Source: Euptelea pleiosperma (taxonomy: Eukaryota > Streptophyta > Magnoliopsida > Ranunculales > Eupteleaceae). Taken from it: DNA of 64,000 nucleotides. Within the stretch, counting starts at the first letter, position 1, and the number at the start of each line of letters is the position of its first letter. The translations under genes were made by a program, and so were the position numbers. Shown here in pieces: positions 13,201 through 22,048 of this stretch. The notes below the pieces were generated by a model. That model did no database searches. It was not told where the DNA came from and saw nothing but the letters and a program-made list of their open reading frames with translations. The stretch covers positions 5,330,469-5,394,468 of the forward strand of contig CM068548.1 in assembly GCA_035048495.1 (NCBI GenBank), read 5' to 3'.

Positions 13201-13596
13201 TAAAGCTTCTTCTTTGTCTATTTCCCAATATGGACGATATTGATCTTCCACTTCAGCAGGAATATCAATATTCTCTTCCTCTTCCTCTTCCTCAGCTTCT
13301 TCTCTTCCACCACCACTACTACCCAACTCATTTAATCTTTCTTGTATTTGATCTCTTCTTCTTTGCTCAGCAGCCTTCATCTGTTTGGTTAACTGCAAAT
13401 GGTTTGTGATTAACAATCTTACTTCCCTAGGAGCTTTAGGACAAGCTGTTACATCTCCTGGGCACGCAATAATATATTGTTTCAATCTTGTAACCCCCCC
13501 ATGCATTATCTTGTCACAATAGTTGCATTTAACAATCTTCTTATTGCCCCCAATTGCAACACAGTGATCCCAACCAATATCTGATTCTCTCGGCAT
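10262..13596 (-). CDS. hAT transposase (BED finger, DUF659, hAT dimerisation)
   Basis: This is the transposase of the surrounding hAT element, which would bind the element's ends and cut and paste it in the nucleus. Four exons with GT-AG introns stay in frame: 13596-11817, 11731-11601, 11517-11442 and 11364-10262 (3090 nt, about 1029 residues). Residues 20-50 form a BED zinc finger with Cys24 and Cys27, but the expected histidine in RLKQH is tyrosine (Tyr41, TAT codon). An acidic, Arg-rich linker follows. The DUF659 core has CDGWTS (Asp321) and VTDN (Asp382), plausibly two of the three catalytic acids, then PCAAHCIDLIL and the LRPGITRFAT block. Exon 4 opens with WWYNYGESALALR and SSSGCERNWSTF, the C-terminal dimerisation signature. 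The last 230 or so residues are low complexity: Asp/Gly-rich, then Gln/Tyr/Gly-rich. No stop or frameshift was seen. The third catalytic residue was not pinned. Confidence 0.9.
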
Positions 13597-13999
13597 ATTT
13601 TGTAAATTTGTCTTTATAGACCACTTGAAGTTGAGGTAAATCTGCTATAATGCCACATTAATCTCAAGATAACAAAATATTTAATAATAAAAATTTAATA
13701 AGATAAAAAATTATTTAAAACATTTTACATTTTAAAAGAAAAATGTAAAAATCCTAAATACAAACAAATAGAAGAAAAATACAAGATTTATTCAAAACAA
13801 AAATTTTAAAAATACAAGTTAATAATATTCTCTCTCAACTTGAGTACACAAGAACTCTTAAAAAAAAAAAAAAACAGAACATAAAAATTATTTACACTTA
13901 CACAAAAATTTTAATATAATATAATAGCATGCGTAATATGATATCATTCCATGAAATGATTATTTACTCTTTAATTCTGACAAAATTACATTTTTATCG

Positions 14000-14305
14000 A
14001 GTAGTACTTTGCTGACGCCAACAATATGAGTTTGGCCGATCCTTAGATGGACCTACAGACCAAAAATCAACCTCTTTATATGGACCTATAACCTTTGGAT
14101 CTTTGTACCCCAAATAATGGTCAATATTGCTCAAATTCTACGGGTTGAAAATCAACATATAAAAACTACTCCAATCCAACCCTTAGATGGTTGGGCCAAA
14201 GATCCATAAGGTCAGAACTCTCTAAGAATCTGTCATATGGCTCATATGGTGTGCGATAATAAGTAACTTTGCTGACCGCTGACGGTCAGCAAAGTTCTAC
14301 TCCTC
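14000..14305. mobile_element. Foldback MITE nested in the hAT element
   Basis: The left end reads GTACTTTGCTGAC and the inverted right end GAACTTTGCTGACC. The interior carries the family words TGGACCTACAGACCAAAAATC, ACCTTTGGATCTTTGTACC and GGTTGGGCCAAAGATCC, shared with the MITEs at 16.3 and 18.2 kb. It is non-coding. Confidence 0.6.
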
Positions 14306-15054
14306 TTTATCAACATATCTCCTACAACTACAAGGCACAATTTTTTTGGGACAATCTGTAGTAGACCCAATCGGTTGCTTGTCATTTGTACATGGCAAGT
14401 GAGAATATTCTCTTCAAATCACATTATTTCACTTTTCATATACAAATGGCAGCACCTGATTGGATCCATATCACACGCTCCACAAAGAAAAATGCTACAC
14501 ATGACCAAATTTTATCTATGAAGAATAATCAAAAGCAAAGAAATTAGAAATATAGAATACCCATTATTTTTTGAAAATTTTCAAAATATTTCATATTTTT
14601 AATAAAACAAAAATAAAAATACCAAAAAATAAAAGAAAATATAAGATTTTTCACAATGTTTTGAATCCATCTTTGATGTTTTCTGTACACAAGAGTCAAG
14701 ATCATTTTTGTGTGTATTATTTTACAAAAACATTATTTATTTTTTATCACATAAAAAAAATACATGTATTTTATAAAAATAAATACATGTATTTTATCAA
14801 AATAAATAAGAAAAAATAAAAAAAAATTACATTTTTCATTAAACATGAATCTTATCTCCAGATTCTCAACAATGGTTATAAGATTAAAACAAAAAACAAC
14901 ATATAATCAGATTTACACAAACAAATTTAAAAAAAAAAAACATGTTATTTTACTCAAACATGAACAATTGAACAAGATTCTCAATAATTTAGCAAGATTT
15001 GAAGCAAAAGATAAATATACATATATTTGGAAGAGATTTACCTACTAAAAGTGT

Positions 15055-15485
15055 TGGATCTCGCCGGATCTAGCCGGATCTCGCCGGATCTCGCCCAAAA
15101 CTCGCCGGATTTTCAACCCAATTTGAAGAAATTTCAACCAAAACCTTCGATCTTCATGGATCTAAGTGTTTCGAAGGTTGATCTACCACTTTCAAGCTAA
15201 TTTTAGGTTCTAAGAAGGGTTGGAGGAGGAAAGGGGAGGAAAACGAGTGAAAAAGATGGAAAAATAGAAAAAAAAATCGAGTTTTATAACGTTTTCGCCG
15301 CTGGTTCAACTCGCCGAGTTGGATCGGTCTAACTCGGTTGGATCGCCCGATCCAACCGATCCAAAGGGCGATCCAACCGATCCAAGTCTCTGGATCGGAC
15401 GATGCAATGTGAATCGAGACAAACATGGGATTTTTGTCTTGGTTGGCTCCGATCCCGGTATGGATCGCCCGATCCAACTCGGGAT
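15055..15485. promoter_or_regulatory. hAT right-arm subterminal motif clusters
   Basis: Around 15058-15110 the word CTCGCCGGAT repeats four times. Around 15300-15480 GATCCAACCGATCC/GATCGCCCGATCC words repeat many times. The left arm (9390-9460 and 9600-9630) has matching GATCGG/CCGATCC runs, including CGATCCCGAGTTGGATCGG on both arms. By analogy with characterised hAT elements these are likely transposase-binding arrays; that role is inferred. Confidence 0.5.
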
Positions 15486-15487
15486 CG

Positions 15488-15506
15488 CCCGAGACTTCGA
15501 ACCATG
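15488..15506 (-). repeat. hAT right terminal inverted repeat
   Basis: Exact complement of 9364-9382, followed directly by the AGGAAAAG duplication. Confidence 0.95.
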
Positions 15507-15618
15507 AGGAAAAGTGTAGATTAGGAAGTAATTTTTATTTTCTTTTTAAAAAGTTTACAAAAGTTGAGGGGGGCCAACTGTCCCGCCTGACCCCTTCCTG
15601 ACTCCATCAGGTTGGCAC

Positions 15619-16321
15619 CCCTATCTTCATCAATCATTTGCACAACTCACCCTAAGACCCATCAAGGGTTTACAAATCTAAAGTAAGTCTTGTGTGGGTC
15701 CTCAATAGAAGTCAGAAGCTCCGGCCCTCGAGTCCCAGCGTTGAACATTCCCGAAAGCAAGGTTGCTACTCATTTTAGCCCAAGTATGCACGCTAGTTCA
15801 CCGCTCTCCAAGTGGAGAACTGTATACAACCCACTTGGATCGATATTTCGCACGTGTGAAACATAGAGACATTTATAGGCCGTATTTATGATCTATCAAT
15901 CCGACTTCGACAACTTCTTATGTTAGTTCGAGTTTATGATATAGAAACAAATTATTGAATGGGCATTTTGCATTGATTAGAAGACCAAATTAGCTCATAA
16001 GATAAGATCTGATTCGGGAAAATCTTTCCAGGAATCTTAGAGGATTCTTCCTGTTTTTTAATTCCAAAAGTTCTGAAACATATAAGAGTCGTCTCTTAAG
16101 GGTTGGTTGAAAATCAAGTTGTGGGGTGTAGAAGATTTCTTTATTGGATTTATATAAGACTTAGAAGCCACAGCGTTTTCCAAAGGATTTCTTGCGAATC
16201 GTGTGGAGTTATGCTCGAATACTTTGCATGTGCCCGTAATCTACAGTAGATATTCTCTACTTACTTTTGTTCTTTAATTTTTTTATTATTTATAGTACCA
16301 CACCTATATCATCTCAAACCG
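15619..16321. other. Gene-free spacer
   Basis: No gene or repeat recognised. Confidence 0.5.
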
Positions 16322-16673
16322 AGTAAGACTTTTATGACAGGGCAATAGGAACCACGTGGAACACTCTTAGAAGACTCTGACCGTATGGATGTTTGGCCAA
16401 TCATTAGGTGGACCTACAAACCAAAAATCAGCCCGATTAGTGATTTCTAGGCGCTGGATTTGAACTGTTTACATGGGTTGATTTTAACCGTGGGAAATTT
16501 GAGCATTATTGACCATTATTTGAGGTACAAAGATCCAAAGGTTTGAAATCACAAATCAAACTGATTTTTTGTTTGTAGGTCCACCTAATGATTGGCCAAA
16601 CATCCATACGGTCAGAGTCCTCTAAGAGTATGCCACGTGACTCCTATTTCACCCTGTCATCAAAGTTTTATTC
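16322..16673. mobile_element. Foldback MITE with very long inverted repeats
   Basis: The two halves fold on each other over well over 100 bp. Left: ATGACAGGGCAATAGGAACC, then CACGTGGAACACTCTTAGA, then GTATGGATGTTTGGCCAATC and GTGGACCTACAAACCAAAAA. The right half, inverted, repeats the same words in order. Almost the whole element is stem, with a loop of about 100 bp. Non-coding. Confidence 0.85.
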
Positions 16674-17296
16674 TCTCAAACCTAACAACCCCCCACAACG
16701 CTTTGTTTTATTTTCATTTTTTTTTCTTTTCTATTTTATAAGGTAAGTAATAGGAGTTTCAATGGGTTTGAGGAAAAAAAAATAAAACAAATTTCGGGTC
16801 ATGATGCAAGGTGCGTTCTAGAAGGCAGCGGATATCACAAGAGAGGGAGAAGTAAGGCTTCGACGAATGCGGTTATAGAAGAAAATCATGACCTTCCACG
16901 AATCCTGGTTCAATTTATAAGGAAAAATACCAAAGAACTATGAAAAAATAAAGAAGAGAAATCTCTCTTATATTCAATTCGAAATCAATCAATAATAAAA
17001 AAGCCATACAACCCTTTATATAGACTAAAAACCCTAATTAACTCTCTCGAAATAGAAAAGTTACAATAAATTCTTACTAAAAGTAGGCGAACTAAAATTC
17101 TCCTACTAACATTAAAAATGTTAACACAAACCTTATAAAACAAATTGGAATCCAAAAGACATTTTAAAATTAAGAAACAAAAATTTGTTAAAAATATCAA
17201 AAACAACGTTCAAACTATGATTTGACTGTTTTTTTTTGTCTAATCTTATTTCATCTTTAAAATTTAGTATGCAACTTTTTGGCAGTTCAACCCGTA
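16674..17296. other. Gene-free spacer
   Basis: AT-rich. A 73-codon minus-strand frame at 16985-17206 has no domain. The stretch may be part of an old LTR but cannot be assigned. Confidence 0.4.
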
Positions 17297-17306
17297 GTTA
17301 TCATCG

Positions 17307-17502
17307 GAGAAATAATTAACTGGCCCCGGGTGAAGGTCCCCCTGCCAAAATGTCAGACACGCACATACTTCAAGGCCTAAACCCAACCCACGTTAACCCC
17401 TTGGTTAGTTGGTTAAGGGTGGTTAACAAAGAGTAAGTGTCAAGCATTTTGGAGGGGGACCTTCAAAGTTTGAAGGACCCTGGGACCAGCAAATTTTTTC
17501 TC
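17307..17502. mobile_element. Mutator-like MITE with 10-bp target duplication
   Basis: About 196 bp, starting GAGAAATAATTAACTGGCCC and ending ...CAGCAAATTTTTTCTC. The inverted arms share GGTCCCCCT(G/C)C(C)AAAATG and GACAC. A perfect GTTATCATCG duplication flanks it (17297-17306 and 17503-17512), in the 9-11 bp range of Mutator-like elements. Its ends match those of the 9.6-kb element at 48093-57705 and of the array at 57.7-59.9 kb. Confidence 0.8.
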
Positions 17503-17512
17503 GTTATCATCG

Positions 17513-18189
17513 ATACAATCGTGTGCATATGCAATAATAACGATTCTAGGTTACGAGCGCAGAGTTATGCCTGTTTGAAGTTACAGTGCTTGTTTAGCCT
17601 TACGAATGGCCGTCTACTGGTCAAACTGTTCCAAGTAAGTAATCTGTTGGTATTCGATCGAAACCAATCAAATCATATGTTTGATCACAGATAACAGTGG
17701 CTGGTTTACTAAATTAAAAGATTTTTGTTAAGATGGAATTTTAAAATACATGCAATAACTATGAAAAATTCATATTTCTTCAGCCATTCGCCATTCGCCA
17801 TTCGCCATATATCTGATATATGTTAAATTCAATACCAATTAATGTGTGTTAGAAGACCGTTGATCATTGTGGAAACATTTGAGAAAATTCAAAAATATAG
17901 TTGGTGATATGGTCGGTTATTATTTTTGTTTAATTTGGATACCCACCTCTATAAGTATTTCTGTTGATGATAGGTTGGGTTGTTATAACATGTACTACCA
18001 ATAGTATAATTATAAAAAAAAATTATAACACCGTTATAATGGTAACTGCACCAACCCCATCATGGTATTTGTAAAAAAAAAAAAAATTCCTTAAAGATGT
18101 TATAACGGCTTTAATGTTATAACAACAGTTATTGCAAAATGAAATGAAATTATTAATAATTTGACTATTTGAATGTTAATGTTTTGGGT
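17513..18189. other. Gene-free spacer with decayed MITE
   Basis: No gene. The stretch 17960-18150 contains repeated GTTATAAC/CGTTATAATGG words like those of the MITEs at 47.4-48.1 kb and is probably a decayed relative. Confidence 0.45.
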
Positions 18190-18590
18190 GGGCTCCAGTT
18201 ACCGCCCTAAAATGACAGGCTCCGGTTACAGGACACAATATGAGCCACGTGGAACACTCTTAGAGGACTTTGACTGTATATGGATGTTTGGCCAATCCCT
18301 AGGTGGACCTCGAAATCAAAAATATGCCTGATTAGTGATTTCTAGACGTTGGATCTTTGTACCTCAAATACTGCTCAAATTCCACAGTTGAGATCGATGA
18401 ACCCATGAAAATACGTCCAATCCAACGCCTATAAATAACTAATCAGGCTGATTTTTGGTTTGTAGGTCCTCTTAGGGATTGGCCAAACATCCATACGGTA
18501 AGAGTCCTCTACGAGTGCGCCACGTGTCTCATATTGTATCCTGTAACCGGAGCCTGTCATTTTAGGGCTGTAACTGGTGCCTGAGCCTAA
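18190..18590. mobile_element. Foldback MITE in the SPEAR promoter region
   Basis: Inverted arms of about 165 bp each begin GGGCTCCAGTTACCGCCCTA on the left and, inverted on the right, GCACCAGTTACAGCCCTAAA. Both continue with ATGACAGGCTCCGGTTACAG, the CACGTGG block and ATGGATGTTTGGCCAATCCC. The whole unit could form one long hairpin. It ends about 400 bp before the SPEAR start codon. Confidence 0.85.
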
Positions 18591-18881
18591 TAGGTTTAAA
18601 GGTTTCTGAAACAAAAAAGAGAATAATAAGCAGATTACATTTACAGGTTTAGGTTTAGAATTTAGATCCACTACTCCAGGTCGTTGAGTAACTTACCCAA
18701 CTTCCAATCTCCTTGTTTGCCACGTACCCTGTGCTTTCTCAACTCTCAAAAGTCTCAGCAAAGAAAAAAATATTTTATAAGTTCTGGAACTTCTCAAAAT
18801 GGGGAAAAGAAAAGAAAAAAGAAAACGAGGGGAAGGGAAAAGCAGAAAATCTAACTATATATCACTGAATCTGATCCAGCG

Positions 18882-18890
18882 ATGCAATAA
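18882..18890 (+). promoter_or_regulatory. Short upstream ORF of the SPEAR gene
   Basis: ATG CAA TAA lies in the presumed 5' leader. A second upstream ATG at 18972 is out of frame, overlaps the main start and runs to 19118. It has T at -3 (weak context), whereas the main ATG at 18998 has A at -3 and G at +4 (strong context). Scanning ribosomes could therefore be partly diverted. Confidence 0.5.
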
Positions 18891-18997
18891 TTGCTTTGGG
18901 CAAATAGCTTAAAGAGGGTATTGGAGATCTCTCATTCATACCTGCCGACACGTTCTAGAAGTTGGGTTTTGATGAAAATTTCATTAGAGAAGAAAAG

Positions 18998-20428
18998 ATG
19001 GGTAGCAGTTATTTTGGTGAGCCAAGCTTGGGAAATATTGGAAGATCTGGGTCTTCAAGGAAAGGGAAGAAGAGCAACTCAGACAAGCCCAAGCAACCCC
19101 AGAGAGGCCTTGGAGTAGCTCAGTTAGAGAAGATCAGATTACATAACCAAATGGGTTCAACCTATCTTCCTTCTCTTCACTCTCCTTACCACACTAATCT
19201 CAACCAGGTCTGTTAGGCCTTTTTTTTTCTTATTTTCTTCTTTCAAGTTTTATTTCTTTCTTGTTTGTTTATTTTACTGATTTCATGGTTGCATACATGC
19301 AGGAGGAGGATGTGAGAGTGGAAGCGACATATTCATCGATACACTCGTCATCATTATTATCATCATCATCATCATCATCACTGTATGGTTTTCACCCCAA
19401 AGTCATGGTATGTCGGACTTGATCATGTCAATAGAAATATACAAAAAAGAAGAAAGAAATCAGCAAAAGAGTTAAGTTAGTACTGTTGACAACCACTTTA
19501 CTTGAAAAGCTTAAGCTGTTACAGGGAGGCGTAACAGTGTATATTAAAGAGTCCACGGGTCTAACACAGGCGGAGTGCTGGCTACATACACAGCCAAACA
19601 ACACAGTACTCCAAAAACACCCCCCTCAGCACTTTGCCGGGGACTTGAACCCACGACCTATTGGGACCTCCCTACTCTGATACCATCACTATATGATAAT
19701 GTCAAACATGAATTAGAATTCCATGGGAGAAAAAATCTCCCATCAATCAAATGAATTTTGGTGGATTCTGCATTTACTCTGTGATGGTTCTGTTTACACA
19801 AGTAGGAATTTGAATGGATTCCTTTCTATTTCTGTTTTATGCAAATTTGTGTTTACGTCTTGATCGAATATTACTACTTGGTCTCAGATGGGTTTCGGCG
19901 AGATGGAAGCAACAGATATAAGATATGGTGACTCTCAATCTTGTACTACAGCAGCTAGGTATATATTTGCACACTATTAATTCTTGTGTTCACCAGCAAG
20001 GGCTTCTAATGGAATTTTTATATAGCATCTTTGAAGGTTATTCAAGTATATGAGAAGCTTCTAATCTATCTGCGATTACAACCAGATGGAACCACAACAT
20101 TGCTATCTTACAGACCCAGTACTCTACACAACCCAGCATGACTACACAGCTCTTGAACCTACACATGGAGGTTGTTAATTTTGATAACTTTCCTCTATAA
20201 TTTCTATCTTAATTTTCTTCAGTCAAGACTATTATCAGGATTTTCTCGCGATAAATAAGATCTTCTACCCGTCATGACATTGAAATTTGTTTTCCACGAT
20301 TCATCTTATAGAATTCGGTGCAAAAGAAGAGAATGAAAGACTTGTGCAATTCGAGGATGTCGAGCAGTCAGAACTCCAACTCAAGCGACACGCAGGAACT
20401 AGATTTAGATCTAAAACTATCGCTTTAA
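18998..20428 (+). CDS. SPEAR/TIE1-type EAR-motif transcriptional adaptor
   Basis: Five exons keep one frame across GT-AG introns: 18998-19207, 19303-19407, 19888-19958, 20086-20170 and 20312-20428, giving about 195 residues. The N terminus MGSSYFGEPSLGN and the basic block KPKQPQRGLGVAQLEKIRL (residues 31-49) are the signature of the SPOROCYTELESS/SPEAR (TIE) family. Exon 2 contains a poly-Ser run, and the C terminus SSDTQELDLDLKLSL is an EAR motif (LxLxL). Known family members are nuclear adaptors that bridge TCP transcription factors to TOPLESS co-repressors and act in leaf, ovule and sporogenous development; this gene is inferred to do the same. The first in-frame ATG is 18998, since the codon at 18962 is TTG. 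Intron 2 holds a SINE-like insertion, and a long foldback MITE lies just upstream. Exon 4 is the least conserved and its borders rest on splice signals and phase alone. Closest relatives are probably the SPEAR3/TIE1 and TIE2 group. Confidence 0.9.
19480..19705 (-). mobile_element. tRNA-derived SINE-like insertion in SPEAR intron 2
   Basis: On the minus strand the unit begins near TGGTATCAGAGTAGGG (box-A-like, 19675-19685), followed about 25 bases later by GGGTTCAAGTCCC (box-B consensus, about 19640-19652). That arrangement is an internal RNA polymerase III promoter. The rest is non-coding. No target duplication was resolved. Confidence 0.45.
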
Positions 20429-21438
20429 TCTTTGATATTGTGAAAAATCAAGAGATTGGATTCACATTTTTATCTATAATTGTAGGTTCAACATACTAGT
20501 TGAATTTTAAACTCGCAAGTTGAGCAAGTTGACAGAATAGTGTTAATTTTCACGTGAAATGACTCATCTCATCATCTTTTGTGTGTATTATCTCTCCCCG
20601 CGATGTATTCTACTTCCTTCATTTATGGAAGAGAAGAGATATATACAAGATATATAGAGATTCTTTGTTTAGCTTATCTCTAGTGTATTTTTGGCAAACT
20701 CTTACACGAGCATCAACAAGTTTATAATCGGCTGAAATTGGCGATATGAAACGAACAATTAACGACTTCCTCCAGAACAAAATGGTAGTCCAATTTGATG
20801 TGCTTGGTTTGGGCATGCGAAACATTTTCATGGTTAATTTTCAACTGTGTAATTTGAACATTATTTGGGATAGAAAGATCCAAAGGTTCGAAATCACTAA
20901 TCAGGCTGATTTTTGATATGTAGGTCCACCTATGGATGAGCCTAGACATCCATACGGTCAGTAATTTCTAGGAGTGTGCTTGGTGTTTTAGGCATTCGAT
21001 TCTGACATTTTAATGTGATGATTTCTGGCCATTGGATTTGAGATTTTTTTTGGGTGCTAAACCATGTTCCAGATCTTTTTTTAAACAAATTTAACAGATT
21101 TATCAGCTCAAATTAAGGTAAGGTTTCTTGTTCTTTTTTGTTTTTAGAAAGCCAAGCTTTCTTCTTTGAGCGTGCGTCGGTTGAGAAAAAGTTGCTTTAA
21201 AAGGGAGCTGTTGATTGGATGATTGGCATCAGCATTAAAGGTAAATAGCTTGGCTGGACTACTAGGCTCGAGTCGAGCCGAATGTAAGAATTAATGAAGT
21301 GCCACATCAGCATTAACAAGAAACCATAGATTTTGGGTAACAAGGGATGAGATTGGGAGTAAGAAACGGGTGTAAGAAGCAGCCGGGTGTAGCTCTAGAC
21401 GGACTCAATGAAAACATGACATCTTTGTCGTTGTCTGT
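20429..21438. other. Gene-free stretch with MITE relic
   Basis: Includes the presumed SPEAR 3' UTR. A half-copy of the foldback MITE family lies at about 20800-20990 (AATCAGGCTGATTTTTGAT, then TAGGTCCACC and CATCCATACGGTCAG). At 21380-21440 an inverted piece of the next MITE's end appears (GTGTAGCTCTAGACGGACTC). Confidence 0.6.
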
Positions 21439-21848
21439 TTAAAATGAGTCCGTCCAGAGCTACACCCATTTCTTACATCCAATTCTTATACCCGGGGGTG
21501 GGGCCCATATGGAGATCGCGTTGGACAATCGAATTGCATTATGAGTTTTTCATGCTATGGTTTCCCTCCTCACAAAAAATCAGGAAAATTCAACATTCCT
21601 AGCCTCAAGAAAAATAGACTTTGATTTGAAAAATCCAGACCGTCCAAATAAACCATTATTTTGGGTCAATTTTTTTTATGGCTGGCAATGTCGAAATGAA
21701 CTGTTTTTGGTGATGATGATCATCATGCCAAGAATAGCTCAATGTATGGTTGGATTGTCCAGCGTGATCTCCATGTGGGCTCGACCTCCGGGTGTAAGAA
21801 CTGGATGTAAGAAATGGGTGTAGCTCTAGACGGACTCGTTTAAAATAG
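21439..21848. mobile_element. MITE upstream of the copper oxidase gene
   Basis: Inverted arms of about 95 bp. Left: TTTAAAATGAGTCCGTCCAG, AGCTACACCCATTTCTTACA, GGGGCCCATATGGAGATCGC. The inverted right arm gives the same series with a few changes and ends GATCACGCTGGACAATCC. The centre is non-coding. It ends about 200 bp before the oxidase start codon. Confidence 0.8.
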
Positions 21849-22048
21849 CAAAGTTTGAACGAAGTCTCCTCTAAACTAGCAACTAACGAGCACAATTTTT
21901 GGCGTTTTATTCTTCCAAAGCAGAGGTCCTAAAACAGCTTCAAAGCAAAAAGAATCGACGACCATCCAAAGTCCACAGGAAGGGAGAGAGAAAAAGGAAA
22001 TAAGAAGACAGGGAGGAGAAGAGGAGGGGAGAAAGAGAAGAAACTGTA

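Larger units (their letters stand above)
9364..15506 (-). mobile_element. Complete hAT DNA transposon (about 6.1 kb)
   Basis: Both ends carry the same 19-bp inverted repeat, CATGGTTCGAAGTCTCGGG at 9364-9382 and its complement at 15488-15506. The element is flanked by a perfect 8-bp duplication AGGAAAAG (9356-9363 and 15507-15514), the hallmark of hAT insertion. It encodes one open BED/DUF659/hAT-dimerisation transposase on the minus strand. Subterminal GATCCGATCC/GATCCAACCGATCC clusters lie inside both ends and are likely transposase-binding regions. The perfect repeats and duplication suggest recent movement. A foldback MITE has since landed inside it near 14.0-14.3 kb. Confidence 0.92.
9284..15610. 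mobile_element. Outer short hAT-type element, split by a complete hAT
   Basis: Two fragments, 9284-9355 and 15515-15610, join into a relic of roughly 170 bp. The left end reads TAGTGGCGGAGCCAGGAA; the right end inverted reads CTGATGGAGTCAGGAA, a degraded copy. The flanks are TTTGGCAC on the left and GTTGGCAC on the right (7 of 8 identical), which fits the 8-bp duplication of hAT elements. The TAGTGGCGGAGCCAGG terminus is common among plant non-autonomous hAT elements. The complete hAT 9364-15506 sits inside it, so this relic was inserted first. Confidence 0.65.

Noticed and set aside
18962..18997. Longer N terminus for the SPEAR protein
   Set aside because: The upstream frame opens with TTG, and family members start at the equivalent of MGSSYFGEP.
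19675..19685. TGGTATCAGAG read as a copia primer-binding site
   Set aside because: No LTR end lies beside it and a box-B sequence follows at SINE spacing, so a SINE reading fits better, though not conclusively.
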